Shown: positions 12,501-24,084, counted from the first letter of the stretch. The stretch is DNA of 64,000 nucleotides from Parietaria judaica (GCA_954871525.1 OX940871.1:15220532-15284531), one strand, 5' to 3'. Numbers and translations: made by a program. Notes: generated from the letters alone by a model not told the origin.

Positions 12501-15057
12501 CAACAATAAAGTGAAAAAATAACTAAAATTAGTTAAACAAGTTTAAAATAGCTAAAATAAGTAAAACATATTATAACAATGAGCACTGAGAACATTCAAA
12601 AGAAAAATTATATGTGTATTATGTTTTACTTTAGATCTTTTCCTCTTTCTTAGATAAATAAAAAAACAATACAATAACAAAGTCGAAGAAAAATAAATTA
12701 ACTATTGAAATGAGTTTAAAATTATTCAAAGCAATTATTATATCAATAGAGGAATTAATTAAATTTTTCTATACACATTTAAATAGAAGAATTAGCGGAT
12801 AGTATTCAAATTATACTATCAACATTATTGATAATTTTTATATTTTTTCCAATTTACCTTTATTTTAAAATATTTTTTTTACGCTTAATTATGTTTAAGT
12901 TCTTAAATTTTAAATTTTAATTTTCACTCTTTTTTTTTCTCTCACTATGATCATGGATTTTTTGTTTTTATGTTTTATGTTCTTGTTGTTAAATTTTATT
13001 TGTTTTAGTTAATTTTAAACTCACTCTATAATTTTAGTAATTTTTCTTTGGATCAACCTCCGTAAAAAAAAATGATTGGAAATCAACTTTAAGTATCTTA
13101 ACTGCTAATTTTTTACTTTGACATCATTTAGTCAAAGTTTAAATACTTAAAATCGATATTTACCGTTCAAAATTTAGGTTATTGCACGTTTTTTTAATTA
13201 TTTTTTATAGCTAACCGATTCAAACGAATTATTACTGATTTTATACCCATACAATTTATCTATTCACAAATCAGTAAAAATATCGATTTTTCACTTGGTG
13301 AGTTAACCAATTTATCTGTTCTCTTAATCAAATTCTTCAGCTACCGTTTAACTCCAATTCTTGATTCTAGCTTAAATAATTATTTTTGTCCTAGAAATTT
13401 GAAAGCCGATAATTAACCATAACAATAAACTATTTACTGGGACTGGATTATATATATTACAGAGAGATATTGGTGATAAAGCACTCAAATTATTACCAGC
13501 TGAGACAGCATGCATTTAAAGTGAAAAAATAATGACAAAAATACCTAAAACTCTATTTTTGTCTATATTTTTGGTGTAAAATGATCAATGTCATGTGATG
13601 TCAAGTAGACGGCCACGTGGCATACACCCGCATTATAGCGTTGCTATTGGTTCTCTCTCTCTCTTAATAATCTCTCTCCCAAAAAGCAACAGTAAAGTGA
13701 ACAAAAAAAAATATTAAAATTAGTTAAACAAGTTTAAAATAGCTAAAATAAGTAAAACAAATTATAACAAGGAGCACTAAGGGCATAAAAAAAATCATAT
13801 ATGTATTATATTTTGCTTTAGATTTTTTCCTCTTTCTTAGATAAATAAAAAACAATACAATAATAAAGTAGAAAAAAATTAAACTATTAACTTGAGTTTA
13901 AAATAATTAAAAGCAATGCTTATATTTATAATCAATAGAGGATTTATTTAAATTTTTATACACACATTTAAAAAGAAGAATTAGTGGATAGTATTCAAAT
14001 TTTACTATCAGCATATCGAGAAATTTTCATTGTTTCCAATTACCCTTTATTTTTTAAAAATCTTTTTTACGCTTGATTAGGTTTAAGTTCGTAATTTTTT
14101 ATTTTTTTTTTCACTTTAGGGTTTAGGTTTTTTTTTTTTTGTTATTATGTTTAGAGTTCTTGTTAAATTTTACATGTTTTAGTTATTTTAAACTCACATA
14201 ATAGTTTTACTAATTTTTCTTTTTTTATTATTATTCTGTTTTTAGTTTTTTTTAGAGAGAGTGAGAAAGAAAACTAAAAAAAAAAAGGAAATCAACTTTA
14301 AAAAACCGATATTTACCGAGTTCAAAATTTAGGTTATTGCATGTTTTTTAATTATTTTTGACAGCTTACCAAATGATACTGATTTTTTACCCGTACAATG
14401 ATCTAATTCACAAATCAGTTAAAATATCGATTTTTTACTTGGTGAGTTAGCCAGTTGCTAAAATTGGTAGATGCTATTAACACGGTACGACATCCTTTTT
14501 TTTTTTTTTTTTTTATCCAACCTGGCTACGTCGCCCTCCGGCACCGCCAGCACGGACGTGTTGGTCGCATCCGCATCGCAGCCGATTCTGTACTTCCACA
14601 GATCGTCCCCGAGCGCAGTCATGTTGCACTGCCGTAGAATTATGACTTCCTCACTCTGGGAGCGTTTGAGGCGTTCTTCAATGAGATAGAGGCTATCGAA
14701 GGAAGCTATGCACGCTCCGGTGTCAGATATCGGTGGAAACGCTGCGTTCGAGACGACGAAGGAATTGGCAGCATAGTCGATCCGGTGAATGACATAAGTA
14801 TCGTCGAATATGTCGATGGTGAGTGTTTTGCCATTGGAGCAAGAGATCAGGAAGTCAGGGAAGCCGCAGAAGCTCGGGTACGTATTGTTGATGAAGAAAG
14901 GGTAGTTTATGGCTTGTGCACCGCAGGATACGGGGACTCTGCAAGTCTCGTAGGAGGCGTCCACGTCGAGGAAGTCCGTTTCGTCGGAGCAGACGACGAG
15001 GCATGCGAGGATTACTATTAGAATCGTTGGTGCTGATACTGACATGGGATTTTTCAT
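3509..15057 (-). CDS. LRK10L/WAK-like receptor serine/threonine kinase, three exons
   Basis: Predicted single-pass plasma-membrane receptor kinase of the LEAF RUST 10 DISEASE-RESISTANCE LOCUS RECEPTOR-LIKE type. Exons on -: 15057-14522, 12048-11813, 4623-3509; phases 2 and 1 match at both junctions, giving 628 aa. Exon 1: signal peptide (about residues 1-24), then a GUB_WAK_bind domain (CRVPVSCG..INYPFF..CGFPDF). Exon 2: WAK_assoc C-terminal extracellular domain (GGFELKW.., CGWCNSTGGKCGY, CFC). Exon 3: short hydrophobic stretch (about 14 residues, brief for a TM helix), juxtamembrane segment and a full kinase domain: LGKGGFGDVYKG, VAVKML, IVHFDIKPHNILLD, KISDFGLAK, GTIGYIAPEVF, DVYSYG. HFD in place of HRD makes it a non-RD kinase, as usual in this family; the catalytic Asp is kept. 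Intron 2 (7.2 kb) holds a Helitron and a hAT MITE, intron 1 (2.5 kb) a tandem duplication. Ligand unknown. Confidence 0.93.
4994..5584. mobile_element. hAT-type MITE in intron 2 of the receptor kinase
   Basis: About 590 bp bounded by inverted termini, TAGGGGTGAACAAAAGAAA on the left and a slightly expanded version (TAGGGGTGGGGGTGGACAA) on the reverse of the right end. Inside, both halves are rich in CGGTTT/AAACCG-type repeats that can fold on each other. No transposase. The flanking 8 bp (CCAGTCTT and ATGTTTAC) do not match, so the target duplication is lost or the ends have drifted. TAGGGGTG ends are typical of plant non-autonomous hAT elements. Confidence 0.65.
5890..5997 (-). mobile_element. 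Second Helitron 5' end abutting the main Helitron
   Basis: Read on -, this piece begins TATATATAAAAGC, then AAAATAACTTGATG, and continues like the 5' end of the neighbouring Helitron at 11033 (shared stretch of roughly 90 bp including the pyrimidine-rich segment). It directly follows the CTAG end of that element, so two related Helitron ends are head-to-tail. The initial TC is missing and no matching 3' end was found to the left, so this copy is truncated or its limit is unknown. Confidence 0.5.
7060..7330. repeat. Internal Helitron direct repeat, copy 1
   Basis: Shares a long diverged match with 8320-8590, including the segments AATGCACCAAA, GTCGCACA..GTTG, TTTAGCATCGTAG and AATAGGAGCAGGCGTTGA. 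Spacing is about 1.25 kb, suggesting an old tandem duplication within the Helitron. Confidence 0.6.
8320..8590. repeat. Internal Helitron direct repeat, copy 2
   Basis: Partner of the block at 7060-7330. It is followed by a short GA-rich tract (near 8880-8896) and frames that look like low-complexity sequence rather than genes. Confidence 0.6.
12080..14456. repeat. 1.2-kb tandem duplication filling receptor-kinase intron 1
   Basis: Two head-to-tail units, about 12080-13316 and 13317-14456. Both begin TTCTCTTAATCAAATTCTTC, carry CCACGTGGCATACACC and a CT-rich tract (ATTGGTTCTCTCTCT) at the same relative place, and end with TATCGATTTTT.ACTTGGTGAG. They differ by many substitutions and small indels, so the duplication is not recent. 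No coding sequence. The duplication accounts for nearly all of the 2.5-kb intron. Confidence 0.8.
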
Positions 15058-15378
15058 TTGGAGATGGCGGATGAAGAGAAGTCAATGATGATTTGGTGCT
15101 ATACATGAAAAATACATAGAGAGAGAGTCGAAGTCAGAAGATAATGTGGTATGCAGATTATAATACAACTCGTGTGTGTCGTTGGCTCGGCTAAGGAGTT
15201 GACTACAAAGGTCAATCAATAATAGAGGGTAATGTGTTTGACGCTTGGTAATGCAGTTGCAAGTTTTAGTTTTTATTATTACTCCATTCAAACATTTGAC
15301 CATGTGTTGCATTTTCCTTGAAAGTTCGCGTATTTGTATTAATTCAGGTGTTAACATTAGAAGCAAGGGGAGGGAAAG
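15058..15378 (-). promoter_or_regulatory. Upstream region of the receptor kinase
   Basis: The roughly 320 bp before the start codon at 15057. No convincing TATA box could be fixed by eye, and I assign no transcription start. A hAT MITE begins immediately beyond it, so the distal promoter is transposon sequence. Confidence 0.4.
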
Positions 15379-15583
15379 CAGGGCCGGCCCTGAGTTTGTC
15401 GGGGCTCTAGGCAAAGAGCCAAAGACTGATATTGGGGCTCCTATCGTAATTTTGGGGCCCTAGACGAAGACTAAAACGTGAAGACAATACACTCGATGTT
15501 TTTTTCTTTCATCGTGGGCCCCTAAAATTTGCAAATCTATTATAGTCTTGGGCCTACCATGTATACCCTCAGGGCCGGTACTG
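15379..15583. mobile_element. hAT MITE (205 bp) with perfect 8-bp target duplication
   Basis: Termini CAGGGCCGGCCCTGAG on the left and, reversed, CAGTACCGGCCCTGAG on the right. The target-site duplication AGGGAAAG is intact at 15371-15378 and 15584-15591. The interior is GGGGCCC-rich and non-coding. It sits about 320 bp upstream of the receptor-kinase start codon. Confidence 0.88.
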
Positions 15584-15923
15584 AGGGAAAGTATCATAAC
15601 TTGTATGTTATTAGAAAATCATGACGATATTTTTAGTTTTCTAGTGGCATAAATTTATAATGATATTTGGCGCAAGTAATTAAGTTTTGTTGCTATTGAT
15701 TCTCTAATGTGAGGTTCCACATGGCAACGTATGATGTTTTCACGTTGTTTTGTTTTTTTTTTTACCATGTATGATGAGCTTCAAAGAATTGGCAACGAAC
15801 ACTACACTCTCGCTTAGATAGCCAAAACATATTCTACAATGCAAAACGAAGCACTAGAGATCAGTCTTGTCTCTTGCGAGGTCAAAAGAGCAATAGCATG
15901 TTATAGAGAGTTAACGAAAAAAA

Positions 15924-16763
15924 GGGAAATTTGCGACGAAAATCATCGAACTCGTCAAATTCTTGCAAATAAGTTACTAGCGTTAAATCTTTGCGGCGAA
16001 ACTCACCGACGTTACTCTTTTTTTACAAATTCAATCTGAGACTGTTAAATGACATGTGGCTTTGCCACGTGGACGCCATGTCATGACTTAAACATACGTG
16101 GCACTCGCCACTTGTATCAAACAATGACAATTTTTTTAAAAAAATGGGAATTTATTAATTAGCAATTAAATAAACTTCATGCTAATATTTGATTTTTGAT
16201 AATGCTTTATTTATATTGCAGCAAACAAAATTGATGATTTCTTCCTATTCACTACTGTATTTCATCATGGGGTTTATATAGCTTAATTAATGGACTACAT
16301 TCATACGATGGAGGGACAGTGAATAAATGGGGCGGGTTTGGGTTTCGTCTTCTAACACGATTAATAAATGGGGCGGGTCTGGGTCTAGATAAAATAAGTA
16401 AATAATGATTAACACCCGGCACGAACACAACACGCAACCCGAATTGCCACCCCTAGATTATATTATCGAAAAAATGGAATCAACAATAGTGAATTTAAAA
16501 AATGTTATTTTTGCCCAAAAATATTGTATTTTTGCCATTAGTATAATGTTTGTAGTATTTTTGCCGAAAAATGTGGTATTTTGGTCATGTATGTTTGAGT
16601 CATGACGTGGCGTCCACGTGGCAAAGCCACATGTCATTTAACAGTCTCAGATTGAATTTGTAAAAAAAGAGTAACATCGATGAGTTTCGCCGCAAAGATT
16701 TAACGTTAGTGACTTATTTGCAAGAATTTGACGAGTTCGATGACTTACGCCGCAAATTTCCCC
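15924..16763. mobile_element. MULE-like foldback element, about 840 bp
   Basis: Two inverted arms of roughly 160-170 bp (15924-16094 and 16605-16763) that begin GGGAAATTTGCG and continue through TCATCGAACTCGTCAAATTC. Both arms carry CTGAGACTGTTAAATGACAT and CACGTGG. The flanks are A-runs, so the 9-bp target duplication expected for a Mutator-like element cannot be read unambiguously. No transposase. Confidence 0.75.
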
Positions 16764-17323
16764 AAAAAAAAAAATTATAATATGCCAAAAATAGATATTA
16801 TTTGAAGTTTGTGAAAGAAAAAAAAAGAGATTAAAATATAATATTTTTTATAATATGTAAATATTTTTACCACAAATATCTCATATATTTAAGCCTGGTC
16901 CTATTAAAATTCCAATAAGACAAGATCTTTTTACATTTTCGTATTCAAAGCAAAAAAACACGTTGAATAATTTTCCAATTTTCAGGCATAAATCATATAG
17001 TGCTTTACTATTTTACATGAAGTTGAATTGAGAGAAGCTTGTAAGGTCAAGGAGTTCATGAATTTAAGGAAATATCATAAAATGCTTAAAATGTAACAAA
17101 CTTTTATAAATTTGCTCATAGTTCAAAAAAACCATTTTTTACTTTCTATTAATAATATTTTTAGACCAAATTAACCCTAATTAATAGTTTTAATAATAAA
17201 TTTATTGATATTCTATAGCTTCACTCAATCACAATAAATCGTGAATTACGTGCACTAATTACTAGCTCGCCAACATATGGTAATAAAATACACAAATATG
17301 CTTTAATTATACGTATCTATATA
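16764..17323. other. AT-rich spacer, nothing recognised
   Basis: Between the foldback element and the pogo-like element. No coding family, RNA gene or clear terminal repeat seen. Confidence 0.4.
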
Positions 17324-19072
17324 CAATAGAACTTGTATAAACTAATACTCGATAAACTTATAGTCACGATTAAATAATATTTTTGTCCGGTCTCGACTCG
17401 GGCCTAGCTAAATTACTAATTTGCTAAATTTCTAAGACAATAATTTTTTTAGGAAGTATATAGGTCCCGATTGATATATAAATTAAAAAATCAATATAAA
17501 AATATTACATAAATAATTATAAAATCACTATAAATAAAATATAACATCAATAACTATGAAATCACAAATAAAAAGATAGCATTACATCACTAATCATGCA
17601 GTATTCTTCAAAAATAATTCTATAGTAATTGGTTTCTTCTTGAAATTGATGTCTTTTTGAACTTCAACTCTAAGCTTCCCAAGAACATTAAGAAGGTCTG
17701 ATGTCGTATTCTCAATGTTGAAGCAAAAAATTATTGAGAGTGGCCGCCGCTACGATTGTATTCACGGGCTCTAATTCAGTACTGTCATCTTCAACTTCAT
17801 CCTCTTTGTTTTGTCCAACAATACCTTCAATAAGTTGTTCGTCTGTTAATAACTCCGAAGTCTTATTTTCTCCCGAATAGTCCAAAAGATACTCAGCATA
17901 CATCGTATTGCGATAATTCAACTCATTGATCAAACCATTCAATTGTCGAATCCCTTCACTATCTCCGAATAGATTTAAATTCTCAGAGTTCAAGTTACAT
18001 GTTGATCGAAGTTTGCAATGTCGAAAGCAATTTGCGATCGTATCTGATTGAACATCCGTTGTCTACGCTAAGATCGCAAGATTCATAGCTTCCAGAACAT
18101 TAATCTTCTCTGGATTTGGGTTGCTGACTCCATAACCTTCTAGAAGACTCCGATAATGCACCTTGAAAACTCGAATAATACCTACGTTGAATTTTTTTAT
18201 GTTGTGTTGGGCTGCAAGAAAAATAATTCGACATTTCTCAAGCCTTCTACGAGCTTTGCATATTCACATTCTTGAAACATGTTGGCTTGCCAATGAACGA
18301 ACGATAAGGAATTTTCTCGGAAACATCCTCATGAATACAGCAAATAACCATTGCAAGTCTTGCTTCTTACCCTCAAGTTGCTTTGTAGCAAGAGAATGAT
18401 CAACTTGCAATCGATAAAACAACCCCGTTTCATCCATCTTTCGAACTAAACCGTTGTAGCTTTTCCCTTATTGATTCCAAACTCACTGTTTTCACCATGA
18501 GTAGATAGAAAATGCGAAGAACTCTTTACTGTGTTTGATATTGTCGCTTGCAAGCCAAACATCTTTTTCGCCCAACATTGCATTTCCTTTCCTTTTGAGT
18601 GCAACTTAGGATTTTGTTTGTAGTACTCACATAAAGATCTACGTATCTCATCTGTCACAGTAGATTTTTTAACACCTTGGAGATGTAAGACCATGGTGTT
18701 TTAATATGTGTTTGAAGCTAATTTGAATTTGAATTTGAATTTGAATACATCAATAATTATTATAGCTCTAATTATCATACTCTAAGAAACTATTGTTATT
18801 CCTTTTTAATATCATTGGGCTCTTTAATATTTCTGATATTGGTACTCTAATAATATATTTTTAAATCATAATAGTCTCCCTTGATATTCTTAATACTGAT
18901 ACTTCAATATTTTTGATATAACAATTTAAATTTATTTTTTGTTAGCAAAGATGTTTATATAATTATAGCTGATTAATAATTTTTTTTCTTTGTTGTACTA
19001 TGTTAACTAATAATCTGATAAGATAATATTTTTTGTCGGTCCCAACAATATTAATTTATAGAGGTTCTACTG
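17324..19072 (-). mobile_element. pogo/Lemi1-like Tc1-mariner element with decayed transposase
   Basis: Ends CAATAGAACTTGTATAAACT (left) and, reversed, CAGTAGAACCTCTATAAATT (right), flanked by TA on both sides (17322-17323 and 19073-19074). This is the Emigrant/Lemi1 type of plant pogo termini. On - lie transposase remnants in order: a CENP-B-like N-terminal DNA-binding piece (18694-18446, with KKSTVTDEIRRSLCEYYKQN), a catalytic-region remnant ending TIANCFRHCK (near 18010-18050), and an acidic C-terminal piece (17993-17712, with TDEQLIEG and EVEDDS). Frames are broken and the catalytic region is shortened, so it cannot encode an active enzyme. Confidence 0.82.
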
Positions 19073-19074
19073 TA

Positions 19075-19428
19075 TGACTATTGCGTGGAAAGCGAGAAAT
19101 GGCCTTGCTGTTCCAGGCCAGAATTACAACGGTCGAGGACCCATCCTGTTCACCTCGTAAGTACTCTTCCCTCACACTATTCCCGCCATCGAGGTGAACC
19201 GGCTCCCTAGCTGTGACATATTGACAAACATCATTAATCTGGGAGAGTGCGGGCCATGGCGACGACAAGAGGGCGGCGAGTCGAATTGCGTTCTACGAGA
19301 GGTACTGCGACATGGTCGAAGTGAGCCCGGGCGATAATTTGGATTGCTACGAGCAGTGTCAGTTCTGAATATCAAGAGAGGTTGGGGCTGGTGGCTCGGT
19401 TTGAAACCTTGCAATGCCAATTTACCTT
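19075..19428 (+). pseudogene. GH19 chitinase pseudogene
   Basis: A second, broken copy of the chitinase at 0.8-2.7 kb. It starts within exon 2 (the DYCVES.. region) exactly where the pogo-like element ends, keeps the exon 2 splice donor, then jumps from intron 2 straight into exon 4 (AANRLPGYG.. region). Exon 3 and the start of exon 4 are deleted. One extra G in the stretch GCGGGCCATGG shifts the frame. The C-terminus [10 protein letters not shown] and about 50 bp of 3' flank are conserved with the first copy. Confidence 0.88.
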
Positions 19429-20202
19429 ACTAGTCTATAACAAAGTACGGGCATGTGACTAAGGTAGCAGCTAATATCGAATTTCTTTAAATCGTCGAGA
19501 CTAGATAATTTTATTATATTAATATAGACGTGTTGGAAAAAACAGTCATTCAATAAAATTAACAAACAAGTTGAAAACGTTTGACGAGGTGTTAGAAAAC
19601 GTTTGACGAGGTGTTAATAAGCAAGCTGGTTGAAAACGTTTGACAAAACTTTAATGGCTGATCAAAACGTTCTTCATGTTTGATGCAAGCCAAAACTAAT
19701 GAACGTTGGTAATCTAGTTGTTAATCAATTCAAACGGCAATATATCTCCCTATAAATATTCAGCAAGCTCGGTTTTATTTCGACACACTGAAAATCATTT
19801 GCAAAACTTCCCCACTTCCTATCGAGTTTGATTTTCAGTTTCACTTCGATACAAGTTCAGAATTCTCTCTTTCAAAATACTTGGGGTAATAGATTTTACG
19901 AATTTTTTTCATCAGCATTTCTGGAGTGCTCATAACTGTCATGTTGCTGTTGTATGGTATCCTGGGAGGCTATGTCCGTGAATCCTCTAGCACCAGAGGA
20001 GACAAAAATTACTTTAAGAAAATCAATGATTTGTGCCTCGGCGTAGATTCAACTCACTGTTTATAGTTTTGCAAAATAAAAGTTTTCTCTAAGCTCTCCT
20101 TCGATTTAGCGACGAGCTCCTCAACGTGCTAGCTATCTTAAAAAGGTCTTGATCTCTCTGATTTATTCTCTACGCAACGTTATTAACTTATCGAGTAATA
20201 AT
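19429..20202. other. Spacer with possible LTR-like remnant
   Basis: No gene recognised. 19560-19640 contains short direct repeats of GAAAACGTTTGACGAGGTGT. CCCTATAAATATTC near 19750 resembles a TATA box with transcribed leader, as seen in LTRs and promoters, but no partner LTR or coding frame follows. Confidence 0.35.
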
Positions 20203-20878
20203 GGGGCAAATAGTCAAATAGCCAAACTTCAAACTCTAATTAGCCAAATAGCCAATGTTTTTACTAATATTGTCAAATAGCCAATTAACTATGTTAATAA
20301 ATCACGAAAGACCTGATTACCCTTGTATTAACGTGTATTAACGTGGTTAATTTGTTTAAAAATAATTATTATTTTTTTTAAAAAAATTATTTTTTTGTTA
20401 AAATTTTAATCACGATTTTTTATTTTTAAACAAATTAACTCCGTTAATACACATGAATACGTTTATTAACGTATTAACGTGGTTAATTTGTTTAAAAATA
20501 AATAAAAAAATTTCAAATAAAATAAATAAATTTTTTTTAAAAATAAATAACTTTTTTGTTAAAATTTTAATCACGATTTTTTATTTTTTAAACAAATTAA
20601 CTCCGTTAATACACATTAATAAACGTATTAACGTAGTTAATTTGTTTAAAAATAAAAAACCTTGATTAAAATTTTAACAAAAAAAATATTTTTTTTTCAA
20701 TAAAAAATTATTTTAAAAAAAATAAATTAACCACGTTAATACCGTTAATATGTTAAAAGGGTATTATAGGTATAAAATATGTTATTAAATAACTATTTGG
20801 CTATTTCACAAAGAAAAATAAAAGGTTGGCTATTTGGCTAATCAAACATTTCAATTTGGCTATCTCATGCTATTTCTC
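20203..20878. mobile_element. MULE-like MITE with 9-bp target duplication
   Basis: 676 bp. Left end GGGGCAAATAGTCAAATAGC, right end reversed GAGAAATAGCATGAGATAGC. The 9-bp duplication AGTAATAAT is present at 20194-20202 and 20879-20887, the Mutator-superfamily length. The interior is very AT-rich and made of repeated TTAACGTGGTTAATTTGTTT and its reverse, so it folds heavily. No transposase. Confidence 0.82.
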
Positions 20879-22062
20879 AGTAATAATTTAGTAGTATCAG
20901 CTAGAATCGAGACTATAGAAAATTATTATTTAATCAACATTATTAATGAATCGAGGAATCGAGACGTAATTTTGGTGTTTGAGTTTCATTAATGAAAATA
21001 AAACAAAATTAAAAAGAAAGCAAAAATTCTATTAAGCCAAGCTGGGTTCTACATAAAAATACTCACATGTTATAAAAAAAAATATATAACTTATATTCTT
21101 AAATTTATATTTTAGTGGCAAAAATCTTTAATGATGTAATTTTTTTGACATAACTACTTAATTTTTTCGTTAATTCTTTACCGTCAAATTCTACATGACA
21201 CATTATTTTATTATTTTTGTTAGTGTGGTGATGAGAAACAGATATTTTGAGTTTCATGTACACACACATGATGAATATCTTGATAGTTCTTCACCAACCT
21301 TAGTGTGGGCAGTTCAGAGTTGTTCAAATAAATATCTCAGAATCTTTGAATCCAATTAATATCTTGAGCCCTAGATAAGCATGGTTGCCCTGTGGGTGTA
21401 GGACATACCCTACGTCCCATACTTGTAAAGGACCCCTTGTATTTAAGACACGCACATATTATTAACTATTGCTAGCTAGAGACAACAAAAATGTTTACAT
21501 ATTACAAAAGTATAAACTTATATTTTCAATCTTTTTTTTTAACATTAAAAGATTTGACGCAAGTAATTAAATTTCCGAACTCTGCACCGTGAAGTTCCGT
21601 AAACTAAAAAAACATTATTTTACGAAACTTTTACATTAAAGGTTTTGCCGCAAATAAAACTTTTCCGTTACTGTGTAGAGATTCTGAACACAACCAACAA
21701 AGATGTTTTCTTTGGAGTAGAATCTTTAATTGTTTCGGTTGAGAAAGTTATATTTTTTCTCTGTGCTTAATTCAAATGGAGCAGCTATATATCAAGGGAA
21801 TATAATATTAATAACAAGAGAAGTTAGCTTGTTTACATCAACAAAATCAATCAAAACTATTATCATACCTCAAAATTTGTATAATACATGACAGAGAGAG
21901 ACAAGGATCATCAACTAACCACCACTCCAAATTTCCAACAACAAAGAGAGTGCAAGCTCTAAGAAGCTTTAGTATAAGACAAAAAATATTATATATATAT
22001 ATATATATATATAATTATGAGTTTGGGTTATTTACAAAAGCAGAGATGTAAATCTCACTCAC
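20879..22062. other. No gene recognised; AT-rich spacer with (AT)n
   Basis: Sequence 3' of the RING-H2 gene. Contains an AT dinucleotide run near 21990-22014. Patches such as GGTTTTGCCGCAAATAAAAC near 21640 recall the ends of the MULE-like elements, but no paired terminus was found. Confidence 0.4.
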
Positions 22063-23824
22063 TCACATATCCCTTCTGCATAATGGGCAAGAGCCATGCC
22101 TAAGAAGCCACTTATCTATGCATGGTAGGTGAAACATGTGATTGCAATGAGGCAAGCTTCTCACTGTCTCTCCCACCTGAAAGTCCTGCATTATTTTCAA
22201 CTCAATAGTATTAGAGAAAATGATTAACTTAGAAACTAGAAAAACTTAGGTTTAAAATTAGTTACCTGAAGGCATACGGAGCACGAGACTTTCTCGCCGG
22301 AGGCGTCCACATTGTTGTTGCTCGTTATCTTCATCTTCGGGATCTTCTCCACCGAGTCTCCGGGCAACCCTTTGGACCCGCCCGTGTCGAAGAGATTGGT
22401 GACCTCGTCGAATCCCGTTTCAACCGCCCCCATCTGTGGTTACGAACAAAACGAGAGCTTGAAAGTTAATCCTTAATAGAGACCGGGATTGGGGAAAATA
22501 TAAATGGCAATTCGTAATCGAGAGGTTAACTTGTTTTTAATCTTAATCAAGGAAAGGATAACATACTTCAACTAACTTACAGCTGCTTGAATCGAGCCAA
22601 ATTAGGTTTAACGGAGCTTTATTCCCATAACTATTGAATAATTTTTTGGTGTTTTTTTTTTTTCTTCTTCTAATTGAGAGTTCCAATTACCTGACTTTGA
22701 ACCGCGCTTAACATGGCCGGACCGATCCGCTCGCGCACAAGTCTCCCGCTCAGAAGGCTTGCGATGACGTCAATCTGAAAAACGGATAAGAAAATGTCAA
22801 TCTGCAATAAGTGGAACCTGGAACTGAATTCTCTAAATGACAATGCCAAATTACACTGCAAGAGCTACAATTCGGAGCAATGAGACAAGTGATGAACTTG
22901 AAACCGAGTTCTCTACATGAAAACATAAGAGCTACGCTTTAAGACCAACAACACATGAAGAACTCGGAAAAGGAGATCTCTAATCGAGCAATGAGACAAT
23001 TGATGAACGCGGAAATAGAGTTCTCTACGAAATTGACAAATCATATTCCGAGAAACCCAATCGGAAACAACGAGGATTCAAATTCGACGTTGAAAAGACT
23101 CACCAGGTAGAGGAGACAGCCGATCCCTGATTCATCGGATTGCCATAGGATGAGGGAAGACTCGAATACTTCGATCGAGAAAACAGCTCCGGATATTGCT
23201 CCAATGGCGGCCCCTCTTACAAACCCGCTCTCGGTTTCTTGGCCTATCAAAGCTCCGGTCATGGCACCTAATAAAGTTCCCACTGCACATACATTACACA
23301 AGCATGATATATCTCATTCCTATGAAACACAAAACACCTCATTCATTCTCAAGATCTACATGTGTATCAATTTGCGAAGAAAGAAAAAACAAATCCAATT
23401 CTCTTTCCCAAATCACCATTTTTCCGTGCACAATTCTCTAGCTTTTATGCTATATGAATATATATATATATAACAACCTCCAATTTGCCTAAAACCCCGT
23501 TTTACACCGACAACATTATAAGCTCATGAAAACAATGGCATGCCCAAAAACCATCTTTCTCTCTCTACAAATTGTCCAAAAGTCTCAGAAATTTCATGGA
23601 TTGAATCCAATTCAACTCAGCTCCACACAAATAAAGAAGGAGAGAAATGGGCATTTACCAAAGGCGAAGAAGAAGGTGAAGATGGCTGAAAAGATGTTGC
23701 CCAGAATTGCAGAGACCGCAAAGCAGAAGCCCTCTTTGACTTTTTCGAAGAAATTCCCAGCCAACGAACACAGCGAAGAAGTCGATGGCGATGAGAAACC
23801 AGAAGGGTGTGCAAAAAAATCCAT
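22063..23824 (-). CDS. NEP1-interacting-protein-like RING-H2 finger protein, five exons
   Basis: Predicted membrane-anchored RING-H2 protein of the NIP1/NIP2 (ATL-like) family, a probable E3 ubiquitin ligase. Exons on -: 23824-23659, 23282-23104, 22774-22691, 22433-22266, 22185-22063; all GT-AG, all phases agree, total 240 codons (239 aa), the usual size. Exon 1: N-terminal segment with a hydrophobic run ([20 protein letters not shown]). Exon 2: glycine-rich hydrophobic repeat [20 protein letters not shown], then [19 protein letters not shown]. Exons 3-4: [39 protein letters not shown]. Exons 4-5 join to a C-terminal RING-H2: [31 protein letters not shown]. The membrane segment is typical of family members, some of which occur at chloroplast or endosomal membranes. 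No defect seen. A foldback transposon starts about 260 bp upstream of the ATG. Confidence 0.93.
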
Positions 23825-24084
23825 TCTTTTTTCTTCTAAAAAAACCCAGAAGAGAGAGAGATTGAATGTTCTTGCAGATGGGTGTCGTTGATTGTCTTAA
23901 CTCGAGCGATTTAAAGTGGAATTCATTCACAACACAAAGACAATATATATATATGTATATATAAATACACAAGATAATAGGCTCCGTGTTTAGTCGCTTA
24001 CTCGTTAAGGAGAGAAAGATGCCAAATCAACCAACTCGCTTCGCATTTAAAGCTTCTCTGCTTCTTCTTTTTTTATTATTATTA

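Noticed and set aside
20453..20665. Lys/Asn/Ile-rich frame
   Set aside because: Product of the AT-rich inverted repeats of a MITE.
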